From NCBI GenBank assembly GCA_026261815.1, contig JAMPIT010000476.1, forward strand, positions 3,747,501 to 3,811,500: 64,000 bases of DNA, written 5' to 3'. Of the stretch, positions 1 through 14,508 are shown one piece after another (position 1 is the first letter of the stretch; each line of letters opens with the position of its first letter). Source of the stretch: Monarcha castaneiventris obscurior (taxonomy: Eukaryota; Chordata; Aves; Passeriformes; Monarchidae). Position numbers and translations under genes: made by a program. Under the pieces are notes generated by a model. It searched no databases, was not told the DNA's origin, and saw only the letters and a list, made by a program, of their open reading frames with translations.

Positions 1-2447
1 TGAATAGCAACCAGTGTGTATCATAGAATAAATGTCCAACAGCCAGGGTGTTCTGTGTTCTCTCTTTCTGAGCATTATTTGATTAATGTTGGTACACTCG
101 GCTTGCGTGAAGGAAGATTTACCGAGGGGAAAAGAGATGACAGGCACAATGCTGCAATTTAATGTACTTCGTGCATGGCAATAAACCAGCAACTGGTTCT
201 GCTCATTCTGGAGTCCATGTGAGGAGTTCTGAGGTTCATGGGGTTTATAGTAGACTGTACAGCCAGTCTAGATGTCAGATCACAGAAGTATTGAGAAAAC
301 TAAAGGGCTAAAAAATATCTGGAAGATAAATTCATAGAGTACATTCAAAGGTTTTTAAAGCCCTAAAAGACCTTGATGACCTAGTCTGACGTGCTGCAAA
401 ATAAAAGCTTTACAATTGTGTGCAAGTAAAACTCTCTCCAGAATGCTATCCAGTTCAGATTTAGAGCTTAGTACCAGTCTATTATGTCTTAATATGGTCT
501 TGTCTTTAAAAAGTGTCTCATTCTAGTTTGAACTGGTCTTGCTTTCGTATTTCAATTTCTATTATAGGCTGTGATGATGTTATTTGTTGATCTGTTCCAT
601 GACAAATTAAATAGATTAATTTCTTTGTTTCTTTACTGGTAAGGAGATTAATGGGGCCCAATTCTGGTTCTTTTTGTAAGCCTTTAAAATTTGGAAGTGA
701 TGGTTTTAACACATGGAAATCAAAACTAGGTATGGAATGGTGTTTATGTCCCACTTGATATGCAAGCATGTTAATACCTCTCTGTGTGAATAATCAAAGT
801 ACAAAAATGAGCTCCCTAATCACATTTGGCATGCACATGCCTGTGCTCTATTGCATTTGGAGATGGTCTCGTTCATTTTCCCATATTTTGAGATTTTTGC
901 AGAATAGTTCATGCTTTTGGGAAACATTTTCAACAAAATAAAAATGTCATATTGAGAGTGTTTTAAAAAGGACACTCCTTATTCACCAAGGTTGAAAAGA
1001 AGACTCCTTGATTTTCACTAGTCCTTTAAAGAAGAAACCTTTTGTCCTGATTTTTAGACACAATAGTGGAGGTTTCTGTTAGTTTGTGATGGGGAAGTAC
1101 ATAAACATTGTCATTCCTTGGTGATAAAGTGTCATTAAATCTCGTGGAATATGAAGTCATGGAAAAGGACAGCTATGATCAGAAATGACTGCATACATTT
1201 CAAAATTTCTTCCTCATCCCAAGAACCAGAGGGTGTGAGACAGCTGCCTAAATATAGGTGTATACTGTCACTGCACGTGCCTTAAAATTTTGAAGGTAGA
1301 GGGTTGTCAGCTGTGACATCGAACTTGCAGTTTTTGCCCTTCTGAAATAGCAATTAAGGGCAAGTAGGAAGCCACTCAGAATGTAAAATAGCACTAAATA
1401 GCTTTATTTAAAAAAAAAATTTAATTTCCTTCTGGGTATTTTGGTGAAGTAAAATAGGGTGTTATATTTCTAACCTAAGACTGAGCCTTGTGATCTGTAC
1501 TCCAGGTGTTTACTATTGTTATCCCACAGTTCTGGCTGAATCTGAGCCCGGTCCTGAAGGCAAGCAGGTTTAAGAACTGAGGCTTTCAGTATCCAGATGA
1601 TGCAATAGTTGTGCCAAATGTACAGCTCAGTCACATCTCAAGAGGTTTTTGCTCCTGGAGCACGTTTATGTGCACACTTCACTCATTCTTTTAGGAAGCC
1701 TTTGCCCAAGGATATCTAAACACTGACCAGTCTCTTCTCCCACAGCAGAGAAGCCAATCAGTCTCTCGGCATGTATAAACCCTTGCTGTCCTCTGCTGGT
1801 AACTAATACAAACTTTTAATTTTTTGAAAAATCATTTAAGCTTGTCTGAACCCACTTTTCTGTAAACTACTGTTCTTTGTGTCCCTTTAAACCTTGGTAC
1901 ATATTGTGTTGGTTTTATTTTTGTGCTCCTGCTTGAGTGACTTAGGTCCCTGAGGCCTGAGAGTCTCTGAACCTCCTGCTGCTCTTGCCTTGCCAGAGGT
2001 GTGCAGGCAGCGGGGGAGCGAAGGTGTGAAACAGAAGGGCTGTGGGTGCAAGGAGTGGAACCTTATGTAAGGGTGAGGGGGTAGGTGGCAGCAGGGTAAG
2101 ACTTTGTGGTGCTAAGAATAGAAGGCACGAGTTTCCACAGAGAAAACAGGCTGCACTGGCTCTGGGGTTCTCACAGCAGCTCGTTAAAAATGGTGTTGCA
2201 GGCGCTGTAGTTAGAGATTTACTTCCAGGCTAACAAGGAGATATCTTTAATCAGCAAAGGGGATTGTGCCCCAGCCTGGGTCAGGATGGGCAGCTCAGGA
2301 GTGGCGATGAGGGGAGCACAGCAGGATGACTTAGGCGTGCATAATGGCTGGGCACGTTGGCAGAAATTTCCATGCAAGTCACCACCTTCTTTCTGGTGTT
2401 TTGAGATGGCCCTTAAACCATACAGTTGTGGAAATATCACGAGTATA

Positions 2448-2463
2448 CATCTATATATAGATG
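2448..2463. repeat. Perfect 16-bp AT-rich palindrome
   Basis: The sequence reads CATCTATATATAGATG, identical on both strands. It sits inside a short GC-richer patch, so it stands out locally. No function is assigned. Confidence 0.6.
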
Positions 2464-4415
2464 GAGAGGCTCAAGTGTGGGCCAGAGTGCTATCTCCACC
2501 ACCCGCCCCCAAGTCAGACAAACCAAAAAAAGCACATGAGGGCATAAGTCCACCCCCAGGCTGAGTAACATTCAGCCTCTGTGGGCAGGGACAGGCGTGG
2601 GGTCACATCATCAGGACCTCAAAAGCCAACGTATTCCAAATCAAGAAAAAAGGCAAGAGGGGGCAATAGGAAGTTGGGGGTCAAAGGGTTTGACTTAAAA
2701 AATACCCAAAACCAGAAGTGAAACTGTGTTCACAGAGGAACCCACACCAGTCAGACAGACAGCCCTCAGTCACAAGATAAGCAGTAGCTGGAGTGAGGGA
2801 GACTTGAGATAGCTGTCCTGGGCTCTGTTGCACCTCCACACCTCCCAACTTAGCTTGTAAATCACTGGTTATTTCCAAATGAGGGAGGAAATGTTGCAGT
2901 CATGAAGAAAATTTTTATTCTTGTTCTTTCTCCTCCAACCTTATCCTGAGAAAATTTCATTATAACCCTTTTAAATTTTTTTTTTTCCTTTAGGAAATCT
3001 GGGGGTTCACTCATCATTTTCCCATCAAAGATCTTTTGTTGAAAAATCCTGGCCTTGACATATAGGAACAGAAATTTTTTCAGATTGTTCATTCGTATTG
3101 CAGGGTCTGAACTTATACGGGTCTTGCTGAAGAATGAGGCACAAATAAGTTGAGAGCAGAAATTGTTCACTATTACAGCAATATCTGATGAAAGCCTCCT
3201 CCAGCTCTGTGTCCCTGCCACCTTTCTGTGCCCCACTTGCAGATGGTTTGTGCTTGGTATTTCACAACTTCCTTATCCAACCCACTGAGACAGTATTCAA
3301 CCCCTTCTGTAGAATGGAAAAAAACAACCCAAAAATGCTGTGTTTTCTCAAAACGTTCCCTCTCTTCCTCAGGCTTTCTCAGCGAGGAGTTGACTTTCTG
3401 CTCGCCAGCTGGGAGGTGAGCACGTGTTTGAACACGTTCTGAATTGGCCTTCTTTCCTGAGGAGAGGACACTGACGTGGTCTGTTACAGCACAGAATGAT
3501 AAATGGGTGCTCAGCGTGTAGAGGTTAAAGAAACTGTTTAAGAAACCATCCTTTAATTAGCTCAATATATCTTCCCTTCCTGCTGCTTCTCTTGCCATGA
3601 GTTATGAGTTATTTAATGTAGCATCAAGGCACGGGCTTATAGCTCCCATAAATGATGGATATTTGGGAAGATTATTTGACAGGTCACAATCAACATTGCC
3701 TTATAGAGTATGCAGGAGAGTTTGGACAACAGATGTCCCAGGTACATAAGTGCCTACTTAGTGGAAAAATGTTTTGCTCTGTAACAGGCTGGGACATTCT
3801 GGTAACACACTAGTGTGAGCCTTTAAAGGGCAGCTTTTAGAAGTGAGAGAAATAGTCAAAAGTACACATCTGGTTATTCTGGCAGGAAGCAGTATCCATC
3901 TGAGTGCTTCAGGAGAAAGGGGGTTTCCTCCTCTAATGGCCACGTTGGCATGCTTTTGTCATCTCTGCAAATCTGAGGTAGAGAGGTAACACAGGCATGG
4001 GGTTGGAGAGATTAGAAAGAGTGGCAGGAAGGTGCCTAGACAGAGGATGTTTTTGAGAGGGTGTAAGAGCCTTTGTTCACATCTTCCCTTGCTTTGTATT
4101 TTAGCCTCATGCTGTGCCCAAACTTATAATTATTTTGTATTTTCATATTTCATTACTAACCTGAATCAAAAGCTGCAATGCATAATGCAGTGCTTCTCCC
4201 TTGGGGGTTCAGCTGGGAACTGAGAAGCAGGATGATGGAGAGCCAGCCCCCACAGACACCAAATCCCTGGCTTCAAATTGGGTCGTTCATGCCTAATTTC
4301 TGTGCCAGTTTCTAATCTTTTTTACACTAAACTGGTGCCTACAGGTGTGAATGAAACAGAAGCACATCTGAGTTTAAGCTGGAATGTGGCAAGCTGCTTC
4401 ATATTTGAAGCATTA

Positions 4416-4516
4416 ATTTGAAAAAACACAGAGCTTCCTTGTACACATAATAAACAACCTGAGAACTTCTGTTTTCAAACACGAGAAGTTCTCCTTCCTG
4501 CTCTGTGTTTTCAAAT
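4416..4516. repeat. Nested inverted repeat (two-tier foldback)
   Basis: The outer arms are 4416-4433 and 4501-4516; they pair completely except for two extra A residues in the left arm. Inside them a second, perfect 10-bp pair (GAGAACTTCT at 4461-4470, AGAAGTTCTC at 4484-4493) encloses a 13-base loop. It could be a relic of a small foldback transposon or a structured RNA. No flanking duplication was identified. Confidence 0.6.
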
Positions 4517-7500
4517 CAGTCAAAGCAGTGAGATGAATTTGTCCCTAAACTTCAACACCCTGAGACAGTCCTCAAGCAAAGCACAAAGCGTAAACAGATG
4601 GTTTGTCTTGTTTAAGGGAAGAAATCTCATTTCCTGCAGTGGTGTGCAGAAGAAGGCTGAGGATGGCTGTGGGAGGAGCAACCCAAAAGGTCCTGGAAGC
4701 AGTATTGTTTGTTATACTTTGGAGTGTCTAAAAAGATTCAAAACCAGAAGGGTACAGAGGAGCTAATTTGCTACTGGCCCAGCCAGGTCAGCTAAAATAA
4801 ATGCTTTCCCAGTCTGATGCCTCCAGTTCACTTAGCAGCATCTGGGTTTCTGTGTTTTTCTTTTCAAAAGCTCATATTTACCATGGCAGCTCAGTTACTT
4901 TCTGTTCACCTGCCAGAGCTCTCCATGCCATCCTCTAATCTTGATCAGGAGAGCAGAAGCTGCTGCCTTCCCTGTGTCACCCCTCTGTACCTCATACTGG
5001 TTTCCTTCTCCTTGCAAATCTGTGACACAGCAGGGGCAACCTGGGCCCTTCTGGGGGTTCCCTCTTGTGTTGCTGATCCCTGCAGGCTCTCAGCAGCTTC
5101 CTGAGCTGTCAGTCCTACCTGGCAGATCAGCCTGGTGGCTTCTCCCATCGTGGTGCCTCAAAAAGAGGCTTGTATATATCTATGTATGTGATTTTAAATA
5201 GCATTGGAACTTTGATATCCAGCATTCACTGAAATACATTTAAAATTTACTTCAAATGTCAGGTATTCTAATTGGTAGGAGGATGCAGATGGTTCAGAAC
5301 ACAGCTCAAAACTCTAATGAGAACAAATTCTAGCTGTTCTAATTTAATTTTCAAAAGTCATTCGGAGTCTTAATGCCAACAGAGCTATCTATAAAGTTGC
5401 CACAAGGTGGTACCACAGTATTTTATAAGATTTTGACATTTCTGTATTAAAACAACTATTTTCTTGGTAGAGGGGCAACGTAAAAGAGATGTGGATGAAA
5501 AAGATGCCTTTATTTGCCCTTTAGTGGTGCAGTGGGGCTGTCTGCAGAACTTAGAGCTGCTCCTGTGAAGGTACCAGCAGTTGGATCTGTCTGAAAGCAC
5601 CAATTTAACAGGGCACCAACATTTGCAATGTGGTCTCCTGCCATAATTATGCAAGATGGATTGTTTAGGTGTTGAAAGTTAAGCAGGTTAATGTTTTCCT
5701 AATAATGATATCTGCCTAAATAAGTAAATTAATTTCGATGTCTGTCTTAATTTTTCCACCTTCTTTCTCTTCTATGTTAGCTGCTCTAATGTTCTCCACT
5801 CCTTCAGTTCAGGACAGCTGTGCCTAGACTGTGCAAAGACAAACCCCTGAAAATGCCAGGATATTTCAGTGCCAGGGGATCAAGAAGCCTGGGCAGTTTT
5901 GCTGTCTGGGAATTGAGCACCAGCTTGGTGTTGGTGTCAGGTGGGGTCAGTGTCCAGCTGGAGTACGGGCAGAAGGGAATTGTTCAGTGGTGGATGTCCA
6001 GCAGCTGTGCCAGTGAGGATTGCTCCTCTGGTCCATATCTGAGTAGGCAGTCTCACGGGAATTCTGTCCTTTCCCTTGGAATCAACACAGAAAATCTTTA
6101 AAAAGGCTCAGTCTGTATCATGTAGCTGTGAGCCCATCACTCCAGTCCCTTCAATCATGCTCCATGTGACAAGACACGGCCTGTCCTTTGTTTTTTGCTA
6201 CTTTAACATTCATGCTTCTCGTCCCCTTGACTGAGACACCGTATTTATGCTCTTCTCTACAGTTTTTCTTCATAAATCAAACCTCTGTAGCCCTAATTAC
6301 CCAGTCATTGTGCTCCTGCATCTCTCAGATAACTGAGGTGCCTCCGATTTCAAAATGCCAATGTACAGAAATTTTAGATAGCTCCAGTTCTCTGCCTGTT
6401 GCATGCTAATCGGGTTTTGAAAAAGAAATGAGCCCTAAATAGTTCCAGACTGCAGCATTCTAGACATACATTGAATTCTAGGACTGTGTGTGGGTCTGTG
6501 TGTTCAGATCCGTCTGGACTGCTTTCGATCCTTGAAGCAAAGCTCAGTGGGTTGTCCTTAGTGCAAGGCCATGCCCCTCTGATTTGATTTCTGTACTCCC
6601 ATTGAGACCTAAATGGCATTGTACAAACGTTATCTATGAGTTCAGATGGATGGGTTTGGGGAGAGTTAATACAAACGTGAATAAACAAGTTCTTTCACCA
6701 AGGCACACAATGTCTTTCAGGAATATTGCTACGAGCTATCACCTGCCCAAGGGGCTGCATTCCAAGCTGTCTTCCCTCAATTATATTGGCTTAACATTTA
6801 TAAAGCATTATAAAGCATTTTTATTTCTCTGTCATTATCCTGCTGCCTCTGTGCAGCTTCTCTGCAATTATGTTGTACCCACCTCCCTTTTTAATGACAG
6901 TGGATTCAATTTGCATATGAATTTCCCTCGCTTTTATATAATTGAAGAATTTAAGAGATCTCTAGTGGGCTATAATTCCTTTTGTCATTTCTCTTTTGTT
7001 CATATGGACTGTCAACAAAAGATCAATCTCTTCACTAGTTTTAAATACCCAATTTTGAAAAAATTGATAGCAATAGAAAATAATATTGAAATGTATTGCA
7101 GAAATAAGATGTGAGATACAATTTTCCTCTGTGATAAACCCAAGCAATTTTGTAGCACAGACCGAAATGCTTTGTAACACTTTGTGAGCACTTGGTGCTC
7201 TGTAAACACTTTGGTGAGCAACAGCCCTTTGGAAATTGGAGCCCATCAGACAATTCCTATGCATAAAGCCCTGCTTATGCAGAGCACAATAAAGTATAAA
7301 TTAATTCGTATTTCCACTCATTCTAAAAGGAAAAAACCCAAAACACTCCCTTTGTTTAAGAAAGAAGTAAGCGGGTTTATTTTTGTAATTATTACATCCA
7401 TAGGTACCGTTGCCCTGAAAAATGCATTTCTGGGTTGCACAGTAACAATGGTGGCAGGCATTTATTTTCATTAATTCACTTCACAGAAACCTGTGGAGAT

Positions 7501-10500
7501 TTTTAGGGGACCAAATGAACTTTTTTTTTTAAACCACAATCCTCTACTTGTGCCCTCCTATACCATTTGTCTAATTCTAATTTCAGGTCAGTATACAGAC
7601 TTATTACCTCATCATGCATGGCAAAAAACCCCAGACAGTGTTAGTTCTAATAAAAATGGGAGAACAAGCTTGGACGATTAACATTAAAGGGCGACTGCAA
7701 CCAGCAAGCATATTTTCTAATTATTCTGTATTTAAAATTTATGCCAAAATGCGATCTTTCTATGAAAACCAATGTCTTTTGGCAAATGGCATTGTCACTG
7801 CAGAGAGATCCACATAAGGGGTAAGAATAACAGGGAAGAGGGATAAATATCAAGAAGTACAAAGTATGATCCAAGTACAGTTTGTTCTGGTAATTCCTGT
7901 CTCAGAAGATATAATTTCCAATACTGAGTCACTATCAACAATGAAAAACATTTGGGGCTGTAAAAGGTGTCAGCGTTAATAAGTCCGTCTAGTTTGGAAT
8001 ATGTTGTACTTGCTATTTGACATGAAAAGATATCATGTCACAAAAACCCCTTTTATGCCATTTAACAAGCCACACTTTTCATTTTATTCCCCTAAAAAGC
8101 TCAGCTCTGGCAAGAAATCCAGTAAGTACAAGAGCTTTTCACTAGTGTTGTTTTATCTCATTACAACAGGCAAAATGATTGCATGGAGATCAAAATCCAG
8201 TCCATTTGTTCTGGAAATTAAATTCAAATCAATTTGAAACTATTCACATTGTTCAGTTGCTGATGGCGCTTGAAGACAAAGTGGTAGCACTGTGCAAATT
8301 CAAAATGGGCTCGAAGCAAGATCAGTCCCTTCATGGACAGGAGCCTGGGCAAAAGACCAGGAAGACAGAGTGCAGAACCCAGGAAAATGCTGGGATTACA
8401 AGAAGTAGTGTCCTACTACCAGGTAAAATGCCATGGGCTGACATCTCCTCGTTTGTGTGATGTCCCTTTACAGAGTCAGGAGCATTTCAGAGCTCCTCTG
8501 TTGTCAGCCCATTCAGCCTGTGTTTGCCTATGCATCTTCTCTACTGGATACAATGCTTTAAATAACAAACGAGCTCAGCCTTGCAAAGGAGCTTCCCCTG
8601 TTCCGGGGTGTGAAGAATGAGCTTTCTTGAGTTTGTGATATTTATACTTCTTCACTTCCTTTATATTTTATATAATCTATTTGGAAGTAAATGCCCCTTG
8701 AGCCCTGGTTATTTCCCAAGATTAGTGGCAGAAATGTCTAAGACCAGCTGAGAATAACTATTAATAACATTGTTTATTTGTGGTGGTGGTTTAAAGGCCA
8801 AGGACTCTCTAGCCTGTAGTTAATGCAGTACAGTTATTCTATATCTTGGAGGGATAAAAAATAATGCATTTTAATAAAAGTCTTTTTGCTGCTGGAATTT
8901 GGTTAAGAATTGAAAAGCGAATCCAGTGCAGCTTAGCCTTGGGGTGATTGAGCAGTGTGGGAGGCTGGGCTGGGCAATCTCCCTGTATCCTGTCTTGCTG
9001 TATGCCCCATGCAGTTGGAGTCATGGAAGGGTTTCTGCAATATGATTTTTGGCCAAAATGCCAAATCATTTAACTTCATTATTTCTTCTATTCTCTCTAC
9101 AAAAACTCGAAATTTAGGAGCACGGCATATTTGAAATTGTTCAAGAAACAATTTATTTATGTATTCCCCTCCTTCTCTTCTTCCCTGGTTTATGAGCCTG
9201 TAAGTTATAGCCACTGTATTAGGAAAAAAATGTTTTCCCTACAGTTTTTACTGAGTGCTTGCTTTGGTTTGTCTTTCCAGGACTGTTATGCATAGTAGGG
9301 AAACTATTCATAGAAGTAAAAATAACCTCCTTGCAAACCTAAATGGAAACAGATATGGATTGAGAGATAAATCCAGCTCTACTCATTTTATATGCAAATA
9401 ACCTAACCCATGCAATACAGGAAAAAAAAAATTGAAAGGCAATGTCTCTTTTAGTACAGAGAAATTATGATATTGCAGCTAGAAACCATAGCAACAATAT
9501 AAAAAAAAATAAAGCAGGGAAGCATTTGATCTAGTATTGACTCATTTTTCTTACTAAAGATCAAAGCTTCCAGGGCCCCCTTTGAAATATGTAATAATAC
9601 ACTGAGTCTAATTTCCAACACCTAATATTATAGAAGTTGAAAAGTTGGGGAAAAAAATGGAAAAGAAACTTTTCCGGGAGGTGTTTTTTCTCAAAATGAA
9701 CAGCTTCAGAACACTTCAAGTAGAGCTTTTAGTGATAATTTTAGCACTGCTTGTCAGTTCACCACTTTCTGTTACTAAATAAGTATTTCAAATTAATTCA
9801 GAATTACCATATCAAACAATTACCGTTCCTAGGCAGCGCACTATTTACTGAATGAAGGTGAGTATGCATGAGGATCTCTTTTTCATTACTCAATTTCAAT
9901 TTTTCTTAATGAGCACAGGCTGCTTCTTGAGTTACATGAGACCTTTAATTGGTGTCAACAACTGTGACAACATCTCTCTTCATGGTTTTTTCCCCGCCTT
10001 GTTTTTCAGTAAACCAAAAGGCAGAAAACATGCTTCAATTTCAGATCCATAATGTGCTTTAAAATTACACCAGCACTGCAGAGTGTAATTATCATCCAGA
10101 AATAAAGATATTACAGTGATTTCATTAATTTAATTCCCCTGCCTCTATTCGGCAGGAGCCAAATTATATACGCAAGGTTTCCCTTTCTCAGACATAGCAG
10201 TAAAGTCTAGATGTAGCAATTGTTCTCCCCCAAAATCTAAGGATTTTTTAGTAAAAAATGGCATGTAGTATTTTGGTGTGTAGTCTTCAGAATTCCTGGA
10301 ACTTTTGTATGTCTAATTCAGGCTGGATTGTAATATCTTGTGTCTGACTAACCCCCACAGAGGTGAGCAGGGGCCCTTCCACTGGCTCGTGGGCCATCAT
10401 TCACACCAATTCTCACAGGCTGGAGCTTCCCTAAAGACGTGTGGCATAGGGGGAAAATAAAACACAGGAAGTCACGAGCCAGCTCTGACGTGCACATGCA

Positions 10501-13500
10501 GGGAAGTTGTCAGATGGAACGTTTTGTAACTGCTGCTCACTGGGTTGGTTTGACCACACCTGTATTGTTCGTGTTTGGATAAATTGCAGCAGCTGTTGGA
10601 GCTGGTTCTGCCTCTTCCCATGACTGAAGTTCGTTTCAAAACCTGTATCCTCTAGGAGAGCTGAACTGGGTCAAGAATCACCCACAGACATCTCACCAAG
10701 AGAGGGGTTTTTATATAGAAAATAAGGGTGGTGTGAGAAGGGCCCTGTTTTCCCAGAGGAGAGCTCAGGGAGGAAGAGGATGAGCAGGGCCTTGGTGAGC
10801 CATGGGGACAGGTCCCTGGACTCTGACATCCATCCAAATGCCTCAGGAGAGCCTTGCACTGAAAATGGCTCACTGAAAATCCTCTTCACTGGTTATGTAG
10901 GTTCTTAGAGTGATGGTTGTCTCATTTAGCAGCAGACACTGCTCCAGGAATTCCACCTTCTAATCTTTTCTGTTTGGATCAAGATCCAAACAAAAGCCTA
11001 AGAGATTCTTGTGCAAAGCCTGTAAGTATGTGTGTCTGTTCAAGTACATTTTTGCATTACAGTTTAAGCAGAGAATTTTCTGACAAAAGAGGAAATACTG
11101 AGTTTTCATCTCCAACATTTACAGAAATGCGCAGAATTTAACAAACCTTAGACAAGACATACAGAGAAGTCTCACATAATCCTGTCTGCAACAGAAAATG
11201 TACCTGGCTGCCTTTAATTTGGGTTCCTGGGCTGTAGAAGAGTCCTGACATCAGTCCTCTGTTGAGGACTAGTTTGCATTTATTATCTTTACGTACATGC
11301 CTGTTATTTTTCTATGCATATTTTATGAATGTAAAACACATAAATAGAATGAAAACATAGACTATATGCCTTTAATTTTAAACCTAGGACAGTCTTATCA
11401 TGATGTAAGCGTGATGGATGATGTGGGATCTTTGAGTCTAGATGCTGTTGGAGCTTTAGGATTGGCACTGCACGAAGAAATTGGGATTTTATTTTAATAT
11501 GTGGTATTCTCTTTGCATTCTGTATTCTCATTTCTATTTGGTAGGACTTTTTGGTAAATCTACCTTTTTGAGCCTAACAAGATTGAGTCTTTTTGGCAAA
11601 GTTCAATCTAAATCCTCTAAATCACACTTCAGTGCTTGGCCTTTTCCTAAGTCAAATTATCAGAGTTTGGATGCTAAGCTGTGACCTTTTTTTGGTGATG
11701 TAGGAGAATGAAGCAGCAGTTTTAGACCTAAGAAATAAAGAGAAATAAAGACTGTTGCCTCCCATCTTTCATGTCTCAGTGTTTTCAAACACTTCCTGAA
11801 GCAGATCTTTTATGATGCTTAAATATATAACTTAAATAAGTTATATTACAGAAGTTTTCAGAAATTTGATTAATAAAATCCAAACCATTTCAATATGCTT
11901 TTGTTTAATTGCATATGATATAGGCAGATAATGCCCTGAGGGTTTGAAAAATTACTTGTGAATGGCAAGCAAATTACCTTTGGATATATATCAATTTTTG
12001 GTGATCATTTATTTTAATTCTGCCAAGTTTAATCTCATATTTAGCAACTAGAACAGATTAATAAAAACATTGAGAGGCTTGATCAACAGCAAAAGTTTAA
12101 TTAACTTTGTCAATTAGGAGTACCAAAGTTTTCATTAAGAGGTTGTAAAAGAATTAGTACTGTTAACTCACCCTTGAGTTGGGGATGCCTCCTAAAAGTG
12201 CCATTGCTGTACATTTCTCTTAAAAACATTCTAAATTAATTGAAACATAGGTTAAAATCCTTCATGGTTCTTTACTGTGTAATTATTAAAACTAATGTCA
12301 TAGGTGAAAATATTAAGGATTATCACCTATTTTGACAAGAATTGTATCGTTGATCATGTGGACATCATGCTACCTGATACCATTTTTATATAGTTATCAG
12401 AATAATGGCACACATTATTTTTACCATGTCTGACAATTTAAACATGCTTTTAACTTGTCCTCAGCTGTGTTTTCAAATGGCCAGGAACTGGAGCTCCCAG
12501 GCAGCTGTCATTCTGGCACTTTCTGTCTGCAATGGGGTAAAGCCAGAAGTGTGAAAATTTATAAGGGCACGGAGAGAACTGTGAGATTTCACAACCACCC
12601 ATCTGTTTTCAAAGGTACTTTTTTATCCTTAGGTCCCAAACGATTAGTAGCCCAGAAATTTTGGGTTTCTACTTTGCCCTGCTACGAAAGGTGGTGTGAT
12701 CCCACTTCTTCCTTTGTGTGGGAATTTGCCACTCTGACGACGAGAATCAGGTTTGTCGGAAGGGCATGTGGCTTGCTACACTTTTGAGTAAACGCCATAA
12801 TTTCAGCACTCCCGGCTGCTGTGAGTTCAGCCAGCAGAAATCCCCGGGTGCAGAGAGGCCCCGAGGCCGCACCGCAGGCAGAAGTGGCGATTTTCCCCTG
12901 AAATGTCACGGCGAGATGAGTGGCAGCTGTGGGGTGGCAGCAGGAACCCACATCCTCCTCGTAGCTTAACCTCAGCCATCGTGCTCATTTCTCTGCTAAC
13001 CACCAGTACTGGGGCAGAGAGAAAAGAAAAGGAAATAAAAAGAAATGCAGACAGCAAAAATTAAAACTAGGTGATAGACTAGAAGCTGGGGATCAAAGAA
13101 TAGATATTTTTCGCCCTGCCTGCTTAAGATGTGGCAGGATTGTAACCTCAGTTCACAATTGGAGGCTGTGTAGGCAGGCTTTCAGGCTACTAATATCCTT
13201 TAGGGTCTAAACGAATTGGTGCCTTGATGTAGTTTGATAAAATAGAAAGGATATTTTGCACAGAGGATGTGGTGGTGTGTAGAAGGTATGAGCAGAACTC
13301 CAAACAGGGAAAGATTCCTGGAGATCTATAGCAGCTCAAAAGCATCAAATTCAAATTGGGGATTTTGTTTTTCTTCTTGAAAAATCTTATTGCTGCCCCT
13401 TGTACTTATAATTTTTTTTCCACAGCAAAGGTTATTTCTTCCCTGTATGGTTTAAAGTATTTTTGCTTCAATACCATGACACAGCTCCTCCCTTCATCTA

Positions 13501-14288
13501 AATATATGCAATAAATCCTCTAAGAGCAGTGAATTTGATCAGCATGTGCATCTGTAGACACCTGAAGATAGCGGGTTCCAATCATATCTTGCTGCTGGAA
13601 AGATAACACCATGACTAAATCCTGATTTACATTATTACTTTACAGCCTAAACAGTTTCTTATGCCTACTTTTCTGCTTAGCTGTGTTCTATCGAAGTGAA
13701 ATTGCTAAATGAATTCCATTGGTAACAATTAATGAAATTATTTCTTCATGAGTACATGTGGACAGTACCACTGATATATTGAAAAAGCAAAGAAAGTGGA
13801 TTAATTGAAAATGTACAAAGAAAGATTTACTCAGTCGTGGGTTTTTGCCAAAATGCCTATGCAATTAATAATTGAGACTTTTCAATAAAAAAATTAAATT
13901 ACCACAAGGAAAATTGAAGACCTTCTTATTGAAGACAGCTGTATTATGAAACATTAATTTGCTCTGAATGCCAAGAACATTTGTTAGGAAGCAGCTGCCT
14001 ATTTATTAAATATTATCAGTGTGTTATCGACCATATTTCTACTTCTCCTGTTTTGAGTCAGTATATAACATGTTTAAAAGAGGATTTAAATTTTTTTGTG
14101 AGCTACAAATAAGATGGCAAATGAAAGAGTAAATGTATTCAAAGTCGCCTGAAAGGGATTTATTTTTGAGGCCATACTTCTAAAGAGGAATCAACAGCAA
14201 ACAAGAAAACCAAAACATTCTGCTTTAAAATGTCAAATCTCTTTGAAAAATGAAGCAAACACTGCAAAAAAATAACAATGGCAACTTT

Positions 14289-14294
14289 TTTATT
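14289..14294 (-). terminator. Candidate polyadenylation signal of RGS21
   Basis: AATAAA on the minus strand, about 215 bases past the RGS21 stop codon. It is the nearest canonical signal I found downstream. Assignment rests on position only. Confidence 0.4.
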
Positions 14295-14508
14295 AGGAAG
14301 GTAGCTCAAGTGTCTGGCATATTCCATCCTACTACCTGAATATTGCTCTACTGCTATTAGAAAGTATCATCTGCATTTTGTACTTAAAAACGAGCTCGCA
14401 CAGGTGATTCTTGAATGTGGCTTCTGCAATCACTTTAGTAATTAATAATTATCTGTACTGAATTGCAATGGGAGACATTATCAACTCATAAAGCCTCCAT
14501 TTTTTTCC

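Larger units (their letters stand above)
1..14288. other. Intergenic region beyond the 3' end of RGS21
   Basis: I see no recognisable gene here on either strand. The open frames are short, overlap in several frames and resemble no family I know. The DNA is AT-rich and mostly free of recognisable CR1. A patch at about 2.0-2.9 kb is richer in G+C than its surroundings. Stretches around 6.8-7.1 kb, 11.9-12.1 kb and 13.7-14.1 kb have the homeobox-core-rich, low-complexity-free look of conserved non-coding elements, but this cannot be shown without alignment. A nested inverted repeat lies at 4416-4516. Confidence 0.6.

Noticed and set aside
2862..3236. 124-codon minus-strand frame rich in Lys and Phe
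   Set aside because: AT-rich sequence, no known domain, no supporting signals.
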